From contig UQDG01000014.1 in NCBI GenBank assembly GCA_900539695.1, positions 1 to 64,000 of the forward strand: a DNA stretch of 64,000 nucleotides. Reading direction: 5' to 3'. The translations under genes and the position numbers were made by a program. A model generated the notes under the pieces. It had not been told where the DNA came from. It worked only from the letters and a program-made list of their open reading frames with translations, and ran no database searches. The first letter of the stretch is position 1. Each line of letters opens with the position of its first letter. Of this stretch, positions 8,063-16,657 are shown in pieces. The DNA is from an uncultured Oscillospiraceae bacterium. Lineage in GTDB: Bacteria > Bacillota > Clostridia > Oscillospirales > Ruminococcaceae.

Positions 8063-8869
8063 ATGAACTACACGTTAGACAGCCTCTTCGGGGTAAAAGA
8101 CGAAGTGATCGTGGTCTGTGGCGGTACGCGCGGCATCGGGCGGGAGATCGCCAACGGCCTGGCCGACCTTGGTGCCAAACTGGCCATCGTCGCCACCAAG
8201 CAGCCCGCCTGTGACCAGGCCGCTGAGGAACTTAAAGCCCGCGGCGCGCAGGATGCCATCGGCTGTGCGGCCGATGTTACCGATTTTGCCGCCGTGCAGG
8301 CCGCATTTGCCAAGATTTTTGAACATTATCAGACAATAGACGGTCTGGTGAACTGCGCCGGTATCAACAAAGCCCTGCCGCTGCTGGAAATCGGCATGGC
8401 GGATTTCAACCATGTGGTGGATGTAAATTTTAAAGGCATCGTCCATTGCTGCAAGGCCGCCGGTACCTACATGCTGCCTGCGCACAAGGGCCGCATCGTC
8501 AACGTCAGCTCTTTGAGCGCTCTGCAGGGCAAGGCCAAGTATACGGCCTACTCGGCCAGTAAAGCAGCCATCAACGGCTTCACCCGTGCGCTGTCTACCG
8601 AGTGGTGCGCCCAGGGCATCAACGTCAATGTGCTGTCCCCGGGGCTGGTCGTTACCGATATCAACCGCGCCACCGTCATGGCAAACCCCGACGGCTACCG
8701 CCGCCGCATCGAGGCCATCCCCCGCGGGGTGCCCGGCCGTGTCGAGTGGCTCGTCGGTCCCGTTGTGATGCTGCTCAGCCCCGGCAGTGTGCATCTGACG
8801 GGCCAGGTGATTTGCGTCGATGGCGGTATTTCTACCGGCGATACCTTTGTGATGGATAAAAAACAGTAA
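8063..8869 (+). CDS. Short-chain dehydrogenase/reductase
   Basis: 268 residues, a classical SDR. Seen: the cofactor motif GGTRGIG near residue 20, the NCAG motif (GLVNCAGINKA), and the catalytic Ser, Tyr and Lys in VSSLSALQGKAKY and YSASK. Classical SDRs of this type oxidise or reduce a secondary alcohol or ketone with NAD(P)(H), often a 3-hydroxyacyl group or sugar acid. An ATG at 8063 is preceded by AAAGGA eight bases upstream; an ATG three codons earlier overlaps that site and is less likely. It is the first gene of a four- or five-gene operon with CoA-transferase, lyase and crotonase, and so probably handles an alcohol or keto form of the pathway substrate. Confidence 0.9.
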   Translation: MNYTLDSLFGVKDEVIVVCGGTRGIGREIANGLADLGAKLAIVATKQPACDQAAEELKARGAQDAIGCAADVTDFAAVQAAFAKIFEHYQTIDGLVNCAGINKALPLLEIGMADFNHVVDVNFKGIVHCCKAAGTYMLPAHKGRIVNVSSLSALQGKAKYTAYSASKAAINGFTRALSTEWCAQGINVNVLSPGLVVTDINRATVMANPDGYRRRIEAIPRGVPGRVEWLVGPVVMLLSPGSVHLTGQVICVDGGISTGDTFVMDKKQ

Positions 8870-8891
8870 AAAGTAAAAAGGAGAACGGACG

Positions 8892-10100
8892 ATGAGAACA
8901 GGACCCCTTACTTCTTTAAAAGTAATCGAACTTTGCAATGTGGTGGCAGGTCCGTTTGCTGGCTCTCTGCTGGCAGACTGGGGCGCGGATGTCATTAAAA
9001 TCGAGATGCCTGGCAAGGGCGATCCCTTCCGCGCGTTTTTGCCCTACGATGACGCCAACCACGAGGTCAGCTTGCGCTGGATCACGATGGGCCGCAACAA
9101 GCGCTGCGTTACGCTGGACTTGCACGGTGAAAAAGGCCACAAGATCTTGCTGGACCTCGTCAAAGATGCCGATCTCGTTATCGAGAACTTCCGCCCCGGC
9201 ACGCTGGAAAAGTGGGGCATCGGCTACGACGCGATGAAAGCCGTCAACCCCAAGGTCGTGCTGGTGCGCATCTCCGGTTACGGCCAGACCGGCCCCTACC
9301 ACAAAAAGGCGGGCCTTGGCACGCCAGTTACAGCCTACTCGGGCTTTACCGGATTCCACGGCTATCCCGACCGCGCTCCAATCAGTCCGGGCGTGCCGCT
9401 GGCGGACTTGATGGCCGGTATGTACGCCGTCATGGGTGGCCTGAGTGCCGTGATGAACGTCGTAAAGAACGGCGGCGAGGGGCAGGTCGTGGATGTTTCC
9501 CTCTACGAACCGCTGCTGCGCACGATGGAAGATAAGATCACCAACTACTCTGTCAACAAAAAGCTGCCCAAGATCGAGCCGCTTTACACCGGCGCGGCCA
9601 GCCCTGCCAACTACTACCGCGGCACCGACGGCCGGTGGTTCGTGCTGGCGGCCAGCACCCAGAACACCTGGAGCCGCCTGCCCGAAGCCATGGGCATGCC
9701 CGAACTGTTGACCGACCCGCGCTTTGTGACCAACACAGACCGTGTAGCCCACCACGAAGAACTGGACAAGATCATCGACGACTGGAGTAGCCACTACGCC
9801 ACCGCGCGCGAGGTGTGCAAGTACCTCGATGGCTTCGGCGTCCCGGCTACGCCCATCAACTATATCGACGATATCTTCAAGGACGAGCAGATGAACTACC
9901 GTGAGAGCCTCAAGCATGTGCAGCATCCCGTGCTGGGGGACGTGGTCGTTCCGGGCATTTTCCCGGTTTACTCGGGTACGCCCTGCACCATCGACCACCT
10001 TGGCCCCGAGATGGGCAGCTCTAACGAGGATGTGTACGGCCACGACCTGCAGATGAGCGAAGCCGAGATTGAAGAACTGAAAGAGGAAAAAATCATTTAA
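8892..10100 (+). CDS. Family III CoA-transferase (CaiB/BaiF)
   Basis: 402 residues, the usual length for the CaiB/BaiF family, with the N-terminal signature KVIELCNVVAGPFAGSLLADWGADVIKIE. The likely nucleophilic Asp lies in VPLADLMAGMYAVMGG, at the position of Asp169 in the formyl-CoA transferase family. These enzymes transfer CoA from one acyl-CoA to a free acid. In this operon it would activate the imported acid. It starts 22 bases after the SDR with AAAAAGGAG upstream and is followed at once by the lyase gene. Confidence 0.93.
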   Translation: MRTGPLTSLKVIELCNVVAGPFAGSLLADWGADVIKIEMPGKGDPFRAFLPYDDANHEVSLRWITMGRNKRCVTLDLHGEKGHKILLDLVKDADLVIENFRPGTLEKWGIGYDAMKAVNPKVVLVRISGYGQTGPYHKKAGLGTPVTAYSGFTGFHGYPDRAPISPGVPLADLMAGMYAVMGGLSAVMNVVKNGGEGQVVDVSLYEPLLRTMEDKITNYSVNKKLPKIEPLYTGAASPANYYRGTDGRWFVLAASTQNTWSRLPEAMGMPELLTDPRFVTNTDRVAHHEELDKIIDDWSSHYATAREVCKYLDGFGVPATPINYIDDIFKDEQMNYRESLKHVQHPVLGDVVVPGIFPVYSGTPCTIDHLGPEMGSSNEDVYGHDLQMSEAEIEELKEEKII

Positions 10101-10134
10101 GATGGCCTGGGATGGCCGGAAAGGGGAACCCACG

Positions 10135-11067
10135 ATGCTGAATCTGCCCAAACGGATCTATATCAAAGAGGTCGGCCCGCGAGACGGCCTGCAAATCGAA
10201 AAAACTTTTGTGCCCACCGCCACCAAAATCGAGATGATCGACCGCCTGTCCCAGTGCGGCTTTGCCGATATCCAGTCCGCTGCTTTTGTACATCCCAAGG
10301 CTGTGCCCAACATGGCGGATGCTGAGGAAGTGCTGTCGGGCATTACCCGCCAACCGGGCGTGGAGTACAGCGCTCTGGTGCCCAACCTCCGCGGCTTCCA
10401 GCGTGCCGCTGCTGCCGGGGTCAAGCGGGTGGAGCTTACGCTTTCAGCCACCGACTCCCACAACATCAACAATATGAACATGACGACCGAGCAATCAATC
10501 AAAATGATCGAGCAGTGCCTGAATAGCGGGCTTGATGTTGACCTCATCGTGGGTTTGGCGGTCACGTTCGGCTGCCCGTTTGAAGGTGTGCCGACGTTCT
10601 CTCGCCTTAAATTTGTGCTGGATCGGCTCTCTGCCATGGGCATCAAGGCGGTCGGCCTAGGGGATACCTCGGGCGTAGCCACGCCGCTGCAAGTGTACAA
10701 CACCACCAGCCGTCTGCTGGATGCCTACCCGGATATCAACTTCTTCTTCCACCCGCACAACACCCACGGCAACGCCATGGCCAACGTGTTTGCCGCCATG
10801 CAGGCTGGCATTACGCACTTTGATTCGTCGGTCGCCGGGTTGGGTGGCTGCCCCTACGCGCCCGGTGCGTCCGGCAATATCGCCACTGAGGATCTTGTCG
10901 ATACCATGAATGAGATGGACATCGAGACCGGCATTGACATTGACCGTCTGCTTGATACAGCCCGCTTTGTGCGGGAAGCGCTCGGCCACAGTGACAGTGC
11001 CACCCTGCGTGCGGGCAAGATCTCGGACCTTTCGGTCGAGGGCCCGCACCACCAGTGCAACCGCTGA
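10135..11067 (+). CDS. HMG-CoA lyase-family (DRE-TIM) metallolyase
   Basis: 310 residues. The core of hydroxymethylglutaryl-CoA lyases is present: EVGPRDGLQ near residue 10 with the metal-binding Asp, a HPHN stretch (residues about 205-212) with the two metal His, and the catalytic Cys loop GLGGCPYAPGASGN. Differences from the mammalian and YngG-type enzymes are an Asn in place of Asp after the HxH motif and AAF in place of SF in the SFVxPK block; both are seen in divergent bacterial lyases of this family. It should cleave a 3-hydroxy-3-methyl-type acyl-CoA into acetyl-CoA (or a relative) and a keto product. The start at 10135 has AAAGGGGA upstream; an earlier ATG at 10102 lacks one. Confidence 0.9.
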   Translation: MLNLPKRIYIKEVGPRDGLQIEKTFVPTATKIEMIDRLSQCGFADIQSAAFVHPKAVPNMADAEEVLSGITRQPGVEYSALVPNLRGFQRAAAAGVKRVELTLSATDSHNINNMNMTTEQSIKMIEQCLNSGLDVDLIVGLAVTFGCPFEGVPTFSRLKFVLDRLSAMGIKAVGLGDTSGVATPLQVYNTTSRLLDAYPDINFFFHPHNTHGNAMANVFAAMQAGITHFDSSVAGLGGCPYAPGASGNIATEDLVDTMNEMDIETGIDIDRLLDTARFVREALGHSDSATLRAGKISDLSVEGPHHQCNR

Positions 11068-11086
11068 GGCGGGGAAAGGAGCGGCT

Positions 11087-11830
11087 ATGCAAACCAGACA
11101 ACAGGTTTTTTGCGAGATCAAAGACCATATCATGCTGATACGCGTAGACAATCCCGAAACGAAAAACGGTCTGGATTGGGACGGCATCGAACAGCTGGCC
11201 CGCAGCTATGAAGAACTGCAAGCCAACCCAGATGTGCGCGTGGGCATCGTCACCGGCAACGAGCAGTATTTTTACACCGGCGGCCGCGTGGACCCCAACG
11301 CCCCGGGCGAGAAAGACAAGTATACCGACGCCCTGACGCATTTTTTGAAGGCATCCGGCGCCGTGACCAAGCCGATGATCGCCGCCGTCAACGGCGACTG
11401 CATGAAAGCGGGCATGGGGGTGCTGGCATTGTGCGATTTCGCTGTGGCGCGTAAGGGCGTGGTATTCAACTTCCCAGAAGTGCGTATGGGTGGTGTGCCG
11501 ATGATGGTGCTGGTGGATATCGTGGATGCCATGCCCCGCAAACGCGCGTTGGAAGCTCTGCTGACCAGTTGGGATCTTTCTGCCGAGGAGGCCTTGCAGA
11601 TGGGTCTTGTCAACCGCGTGGTAGCCAAAGAGGAATTTTGGCCCACGGTCTACCGCTTTGCCGATGTGATGCTGGCTACCCAGCCGTGGCTGATCGACAT
11701 GACAAAGCAGGCCTACGAGGATATGGTTCACCTGAAGACCCGCGAGGAACGCATTGCCCATGCCGATAAAATGCTGCGCGGCGATGTGCTGCACAACATG
11801 GCGACCCACGAAACGACCTACAATGTGTAA
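11087..11830 (+). CDS. Crotonase-family (enoyl-CoA hydratase/isomerase) protein
   Basis: 247 residues with the crotonase fold signatures: the first oxyanion-hole region (VTGNEQYFYTGGRVDP), AAVNGDCMKAGMGVLALCDFAVA and FPEVRMGG. Compared with rat enoyl-CoA hydratase, the second acidic residue (Glu164, the Glu of FPE) is kept, while the position of Glu144 appears to be Gly. A one-Glu active site suggests either an unusual hydratase or another reaction of the superfamily such as isomerisation or decarboxylation. It lies 19 bases after the lyase gene and completes the predicted pathway. The start at 11087 has GGAAAGGAG just upstream. Confidence 0.9.
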   Translation: MQTRQQVFCEIKDHIMLIRVDNPETKNGLDWDGIEQLARSYEELQANPDVRVGIVTGNEQYFYTGGRVDPNAPGEKDKYTDALTHFLKASGAVTKPMIAAVNGDCMKAGMGVLALCDFAVARKGVVFNFPEVRMGGVPMMVLVDIVDAMPRKRALEALLTSWDLSAEEALQMGLVNRVVAKEEFWPTVYRFADVMLATQPWLIDMTKQAYEDMVHLKTREERIAHADKMLRGDVLHNMATHETTYNV

Positions 11831-11857
11831 CCCCCGCCCCGCGAAAGGAGAATGGCC

Positions 11858-12052
11858 ATGAAAGAGGTGCCCATCTGGGAAAAATCCAACCTGACACTGG
11901 AAGAAGCCGCCGCCTACTCCAGCATCGGCGTCAACAAGATTCGCGAGCTCTCCAACGATGAAAACTGTCCCTTCGTCCTCTGGGTCGGCAGCAAACGGCT
12001 TATCAAACGTAAGCTGTTTGATAAGTACATTGAAGAGTGCTACTCGATTTAA
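11858..12052 (+). CDS. xis: Tn916-type excisionase (Xis) homologue, orphan
   Basis: 64 residues. The sequence (VPIWEKSNLTLEEAAAYSSIG, then KRLIKRKLFDKYIEE) matches the winged-helix excisionases of Tn916-like conjugative transposons in length and in the order of motifs. Xis bends DNA at the element ends and directs the integrase to excision. The start at 11858 is chosen because AAAGGAG lies seven bases upstream; an ATG at 11852 would leave no spacing. No integrase is found nearby, and the gene follows the crotonase gene by only 27 bases. It may be an element remnant or a retained DNA-binding protein. Confidence 0.8.
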   Translation: MKEVPIWEKSNLTLEEAAAYSSIGVNKIRELSNDENCPFVLWVGSKRLIKRKLFDKYIEECYSI

Positions 12053-12055
12053 TTG

Positions 12056-12124
12056 GGAAACAATTCCGGCACCTACACCGGCACCGTAACCTTTACCGTC
12101 AGCGTTGATAAGGCAACCACCTAA
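12056..12124 (+). pseudogene. Remnant tail of a surface protein
   Basis: The frame from 12056 reads GNNSGTYTGTVTFTVSV and ends DKATT-stop at 12122-12124. The motif GTYTGTxTFTVSV is the usual C-terminal strand of secreted or surface Ig-like-domain proteins in Firmicutes. It has no start codon of its own and begins directly after the xis stop, so the rest of the gene has been lost. This supports a deletion or element boundary here. Confidence 0.5.
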
Positions 12125-12130
12125 AGTATA

Positions 12131-12171
12131 ACAGCACCAGCCGTCGCGCCCCCCGTGACGGCTGGTGCTGT
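12131..12171 (+). terminator. Strong terminator after the CoA-pathway operon
   Basis: ACAGCACCAGCCGTC (12131-12145) pairs perfectly with GACGGCTGGTGCTGT (12157-12171), followed by CTTACTG. The T-run is weak but the 15-bp stem is strong. Confidence 0.65.
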
Positions 12172-12180
12172 CTTACTGCC

Positions 12181-12213
12181 CTGCCGTTACCGCTTCACCT
12201 GCGGTAACGGCAG
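12181..12213. repeat. 13-bp perfect hairpin
   Basis: CTGCCGTTACCGC (12181-12193) and GCGGTAACGGCAG (12201-12213) form a perfect stem with a 7-base loop, followed by TTTACG. It may be a second terminator. From 12214 to 12470 I find no gene I can support; the short open frames there have no ribosome binding site or recognisable domain. Confidence 0.6.
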
Positions 12214-12470
12214 TTTACGTCATGTGAGCGTACCGCGGTGTCCGGCCTTGCCGTAGGCGTCCACCTCCCCGAAGCGGCAGGATAGCATATCATGATTGCA
12301 TCTGGTAAACGGTCTCTGTTCAACTCGGTCTGACCAGTAGAGCCTTCCTGAACTGCACAACAGCCTGGAACGTTTGAACAAAGCCCTGCCATCGGATGCC
12401 ATAGCTGTTTGCAAACTCAAAGACTTTGATGGCGGCAGCCTTGTGCAGAAAGTCAAGCATGCGCATTACA

Positions 12471-12509
12471 AAAAGGGAAGGACCTGTTCCTCACAGATTC
12501 TTCCCTTTT
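12471..12509. terminator. Terminator 3' of the lipoprotein gene
   Basis: AAAAGGGAAG (12471-12480) pairs with CTTCCCTTTT (12500-12509). T-rich sequence on the plus strand (ATTTTTTC) makes it work best for rightward transcription, but its A-flanked base also serves the leftward ABC exporter operon that ends at 12526. Confidence 0.65.
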
Positions 12510-12525
12510 ATTTTTTCTACCCTGT

Positions 12526-14310
12526 TTACTTCTTGATCTCCGCCGTCTCCACGATGAACTTTACGCTGCCAATGTCTCCGTTGTGCAAGCCGCTGAAGGT
12601 CTGGTAGTTTTTGCCCGCCTGCTGGACGGCTTTCAGGCGGCGGACTACGTTGCGCAGGTCGCCGCCCAGGTCATCGGAAAGGTTGTCGGTGTTTTTATCG
12701 CTGAACTCCTGCACGCCGTCGTGGAGTTCTGCTGCACCATCGTGGAGTTCAGCCAGGCCCTCGTACATGGCGTCGCTGGCGTCGTCCAACTTGGCGCTGC
12801 CTTCGGCCAGGGCGTCTGCCCCCTGGCTGACCTGGCCAACCGCTTTTACGTAGGTGTCGGCACCGCGGGCCAGCTCGGCACTGCCGCTGGCAAGCTGGTC
12901 CAGGCCGGTCTGCAGCTGGCAGATGCCGCTGCCAAGCTGGCTCATGAGGACCCCGGAGACCGTACCGGCCACGCCCTGCACCATGGCAGGGGTGTCGTTT
13001 TGCAGCGCTTTGCCCATGGCCACGCCTACTGCGCCCAGTACGGCCTGCTGCTGCTCCCCGGTAAGGCCAGCCGCCGTCAGGGCAGCCAGCAGGTCCGCAT
13101 CGGTCACGGTATCCGTTACCACGGTCGTGCCATAATTGGAAATTACCGGCGCCAGCTGCTCGTCCAGCTGGGCCATCATCTCGTCATTGCTGCCCGTATC
13201 GCCGGAGGTCATCCCACCGACGGCTCCACTGACCGCACTCAAACCGTCCCGCAGGGCGTTGGCACCGTCCACCAGGGCCGTGCCGCTGTCATACAGTTGG
13301 GTCAGGCCGTCGGCCAGGGCTTCGGCGCCCTCGTTCAGGCCCTGCACGCCGTCGGCGTACTCGTGGAAGCCATCATACAGTGCCTGCACGCCGTCGGCCA
13401 AAGCGCCGGTACCGTCCGCCAGTTCGTCGGCGGCGTCGGTCAGGTCGTCCAGCGTGTCGCTCAAATTGTCCAGGTCGGACAGGTCGCCGGTGTCCAGATC
13501 ATCCAGCGCCGAGGGAGTCAGGATCGTGGCCGTAAAGTCCAGCGAGAAGTCGGTCACATCGGCGCTCACTTCAAAATAAGCGGGGATCTCGGTGTCCTCC
13601 AGCGGCTCAAACTCGGTCAGGCGCAGGCTGTCCGCCAGACCTGGCATCGCGGTGCCCAGCACGGCCGTTGTGCCGTCCAGCTCCATAACCTTGCCGTTGT
13701 CGGCCTCAATATTAGAGAACTTGTCCCCGTCCAAAATCACCGCTGTGATGGCCGTAAACGGCACGCAGACCGTGTACTCCTGCCCATCCACCGTGACGGT
13801 CTCGCGGGTGTGGTTGGTGTAGTCAAAGCGGATGCGCACCCGGCCGCTCTGCCCGGCCAGGTCAGCGGGGGCGGTTTCCACGCCGTTTAAGTAGTAGGTC
13901 ACCCGGGTGGTCACCGGCAGGGCGGCGTCGGACTTGCCCTCGTAGGTGATGGCATTACCGCTGTTCTCCCAGGTCAGGGCGTTGTCGGCGCCGGTGGTGT
14001 ACGCCTCATCACCCTCTTTGTTGATGATGTCCCGCAGGGCGGCCACGTCTTCAATCGTCGCGCCGTCGCGGGCCTTCAGCACAGCTTCCACCGTGGTCTC
14101 GGTCACGGTGCCGTCGGCGTCGGCCTTGGCGTAGACGGTCTCAGCCTTATCCACGCCGCCGGGCGTGGTCTTGGGGGCAGAGGTCTGCGCCGTCGTCTCG
14201 GTCACGGCAACAGGGGCGTCCGCCGAGGTGGTTTCCGCCGTGCCGGCCGCCTGGCCGCAGGCCGAAAGCAGCAGCGCCGCAGACAAAAGTATCGGTATCG
14301 TTTTTTTCAT
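12526..14310 (-). CDS. Heptad-repeat lipoprotein of an ABC exporter operon
   Basis: 594 residues. A lipoprotein signal peptide ends at LLSACG (Cys18) and a Thr-rich linker follows. Residues about 60-290 form a mixed domain. The next 180 residues contain repeated short motifs of the type ALADGxxxLxDG, the pattern of the YhgE/Pip-type heptad repeats, which build long alpha-helical rods. It is the last gene of a three-gene operon behind an FtsX-type permease and its ATPase, seven bases from the permease. Inferred role: an extracellular rod or adaptor for that transporter, comparable in position to the periplasmic adaptor of MacAB systems. The substrate is unknown. Confidence 0.8.
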   Translation of the reverse strand: MKKTIPILLSAALLLSACGQAAGTAETTSADAPVAVTETTAQTSAPKTTPGGVDKAETVYAKADADGTVTETTVEAVLKARDGATIEDVAALRDIINKEGDEAYTTGADNALTWENSGNAITYEGKSDAALPVTTRVTYYLNGVETAPADLAGQSGRVRIRFDYTNHTRETVTVDGQEYTVCVPFTAITAVILDGDKFSNIEADNGKVMELDGTTAVLGTAMPGLADSLRLTEFEPLEDTEIPAYFEVSADVTDFSLDFTATILTPSALDDLDTGDLSDLDNLSDTLDDLTDAADELADGTGALADGVQALYDGFHEYADGVQGLNEGAEALADGLTQLYDSGTALVDGANALRDGLSAVSGAVGGMTSGDTGSNDEMMAQLDEQLAPVISNYGTTVVTDTVTDADLLAALTAAGLTGEQQQAVLGAVGVAMGKALQNDTPAMVQGVAGTVSGVLMSQLGSGICQLQTGLDQLASGSAELARGADTYVKAVGQVSQGADALAEGSAKLDDASDAMYEGLAELHDGAAELHDGVQEFSDKNTDNLSDDLGGDLRNVVRRLKAVQQAGKNYQTFSGLHNGDIGSVKFIVETAEIKK

Positions 14311-14316
14311 ATCCCA

Positions 14317-16644
14317 TCACTCCACATTCTTCAGCGCTTCGTCCATCGGCACGCGAATGATGCGGCGGTACTCCAGTACCGCCACCACCGCGTAGGTAGC
14401 CAGGCCCGCCGCCAGCATGCGCGGGTACAGCGTGGGCGAGACCCACATCTCGATCCAGCCGGTCATGCTTTCCATCATGACAGCGCGGAAAAGGAACTTC
14501 ATCACGTATACTTCGATCGGCAGGCTGATGACCAAGCACAGCACGACCACCACCGTGGTGGACAGCAGATACAGCCGGGCAATCTCGCTGCCGTTGTAGC
14601 CTAAAATTTTCGTCATCGAGATGGATTGGGCGTTCTTCTCGATGATCATCTTGCTTAGCAGGTAGACGACCACGAAGAAGATCATCACGGCAAAGCCGTT
14701 GACCAGCCCCATGGAGGCCCCCATCGAGACCATCAGCTGGCGGGAAACTTTCGTCAGCTGGTCCAGGTCGATGACCGAGCCGACGTATTCATCCTTGATC
14801 TCGGTCAGCGGTGCGTCGGAGAAATAGCCGCCGTAGTAGCCGTCGCCCAGGTCGAACACTTCGTTCAGCTTTTCCCGGGGCATAAAGACGGCCAGCGCAC
14901 CCATGTAATCATACACGCCGTCCACCGTAAAGGTATAGGTCGTATCTTCGTACTTTTCCCGCAGGGTAATCGTGTCCCCTGCGCCCAGTGCGTACTTGTC
15001 GGCGTAGGCCGAGGACAGGTAGACGCCATCCCCCGGCAGCTGCACGTAACGGCTGTCCGGCTCTACACCGTACAGCAGCACGCTCTCGCTTTTGGCCGCG
15101 CCGCCCTCGTCGGTGCCCAGGGTCTGCAGGCTGTAGGCGCTGAACTTTTCGGCGTTGTTTTCCTCGGTATCGGTCTCCATGCGGAACTGCAGCATCGAGA
15201 GCAGGGCATTCAGCTTGCGGTCCTCGTCCATGGCGCTGTAGGGGATCTGCAGCATCGTCTGGGTGTTGCTCAGCATGTTGTCCGCGATCGTATCACTGTA
15301 ATGGTTCAGCGCATCGGGCAGGATCATGCCAAAACTGAGCAGCAGATTGGCGAACAGCACGCCCACAAACAGCACCACATAACTGCCCAGGTTTTGCAAA
15401 ATCACGCGGGTGCGGAACCGTCCAAAAAACGGCAGTGCCGACGGCAGGGGCAGGGCATGCTTGCGGTTAGCGTGGCGGCTGAGGTCATGCCGCAAAAATT
15501 GCAGCGGGGAGATGCGCATCGTGCGGGAAAGCACCAGCCAGTTGATGAAGATCATCAACGCCACCGGGATGACTGTCGTCATCCAGAACGCATCGGCGTT
15601 CCAGCGTGTGACATAGGTGGGCAAGCTGTAACTGCCATAGTACATGTCGACGCAGACGTTTTTGAGCACCGTGTACCCCAGTACATTGCCCACCGCCGCG
15701 CTGATAAGGGTGACCACCACCGGCATGGCCATGTAGTGGTGCACCAGCTCGCCCCGGCTGTAGCCGGAGGCCCGCAGCGTGCCGATGACGCCCGCCTCTT
15801 TGGCGATGGTATTGGACGTAGTAACGGAAAACACAAAGGCCATAATGGCAATGACGATGTAGAGCAACACGGCAATCATGGCGCGGTCGCTGCCCAGGTC
15901 GTCACCGGTAAAGATGATGGCCTGGTTCTCATACTCGGGCACAAAATCCTGCAGGGACGCCGTTTTGTTGACGACTTTCATAAAGTCGGTGGCTGCGTCC
16001 TTCTCGGCGCGGTCGTCCACCGGGGCGGTGTCGTACTGCCAGGCGTAGTTCCAGGTCTGCTGTTCTGGCAGGGCATCGAACGCCTCCTGCGTGACGATGG
16101 CCACACCGAACTTGATGGCGTCGAACATCGTGTCCGTATTATCCTTAAACAGGCAGCTGTAATCCGGCAGGGCCACATAGCCGGTGACGGTCCAGGTCTG
16201 ACCGTTTGTGTCGGTCACGGTATCGCCCACCGCGATGCCGTTGTTCTCGGCATACATGCGGTCCAGGCCCATCTCACCGGGGGCGGCAGGCATGGCACCC
16301 TGCATCAGGCAGACGGTGTTGACCTGGGTGCGGTCCGGGTAGATGCGCAGCGTGCTGCCGTTTTCCATGGCGGTCTCACGGTAGTGCAGGTCGTACAGGG
16401 TCACACCTGCGCCGGTGATCGCCTTAAGCTGGGCGCGGTTGAGCTGCTTTTCCACGCGGAAGTGGCCATCCTCGATGTTGTATTTCTCAAAGCCCTCATT
16501 GTAGGCGGCGATCATGCTGGAGCCGGCCACAAGGAAGCCCGACACAAAGCCGATGGTGGCGATGAGCAGAATGGCGATGACGGCGTACTTGCCCATCTCG
16601 CTGCGCAGTTCGCGCAGCATGCGTTTGTTTAAAGGGTTCTTCAC
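14317..16644 (-). CDS. FtsX-like ABC transporter permease
   Basis: About 775 residues with an N-terminal transmembrane helix (YAVIAILLIATIGFVSGFLVAG), a large extracellular domain, three central helices, a second extracellular domain and three C-terminal helices. This is the double-FtsX layout of MacB-like and bacitracin/lantibiotic-type exporters. The start is a GTG at 16644 with AAAGGGGG upstream; open frame further upstream overlaps the ATPase gene. It lies 13 bases after the ATPase gene and seven before the lipoprotein gene. Such transporters move peptides or lipoproteins or act mechanically on the cell wall rather than importing nutrients. Confidence 0.9.
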   Translation of the reverse strand: MKNPLNKRMLRELRSEMGKYAVIAILLIATIGFVSGFLVAGSSMIAAYNEGFEKYNIEDGHFRVEKQLNRAQLKAITGAGVTLYDLHYRETAMENGSTLRIYPDRTQVNTVCLMQGAMPAAPGEMGLDRMYAENNGIAVGDTVTDTNGQTWTVTGYVALPDYSCLFKDNTDTMFDAIKFGVAIVTQEAFDALPEQQTWNYAWQYDTAPVDDRAEKDAATDFMKVVNKTASLQDFVPEYENQAIIFTGDDLGSDRAMIAVLLYIVIAIMAFVFSVTTSNTIAKEAGVIGTLRASGYSRGELVHHYMAMPVVVTLISAAVGNVLGYTVLKNVCVDMYYGSYSLPTYVTRWNADAFWMTTVIPVALMIFINWLVLSRTMRISPLQFLRHDLSRHANRKHALPLPSALPFFGRFRTRVILQNLGSYVVLFVGVLFANLLLSFGMILPDALNHYSDTIADNMLSNTQTMLQIPYSAMDEDRKLNALLSMLQFRMETDTEENNAEKFSAYSLQTLGTDEGGAAKSESVLLYGVEPDSRYVQLPGDGVYLSSAYADKYALGAGDTITLREKYEDTTYTFTVDGVYDYMGALAVFMPREKLNEVFDLGDGYYGGYFSDAPLTEIKDEYVGSVIDLDQLTKVSRQLMVSMGASMGLVNGFAVMIFFVVVYLLSKMIIEKNAQSISMTKILGYNGSEIARLYLLSTTVVVVLCLVISLPIEVYVMKFLFRAVMMESMTGWIEMWVSPTLYPRMLAAGLATYAVVAVLEYRRIIRVPMDEALKNVE

Positions 16645-16657
16645 GCGCAAGCCCCCT

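Noticed and set aside
12220..12456. Minus-strand 78-codon frame in the 12.2-12.5 kb spacer
   Set aside because: No ribosome binding site and no recognisable domain; overlaps another equally poor frame.
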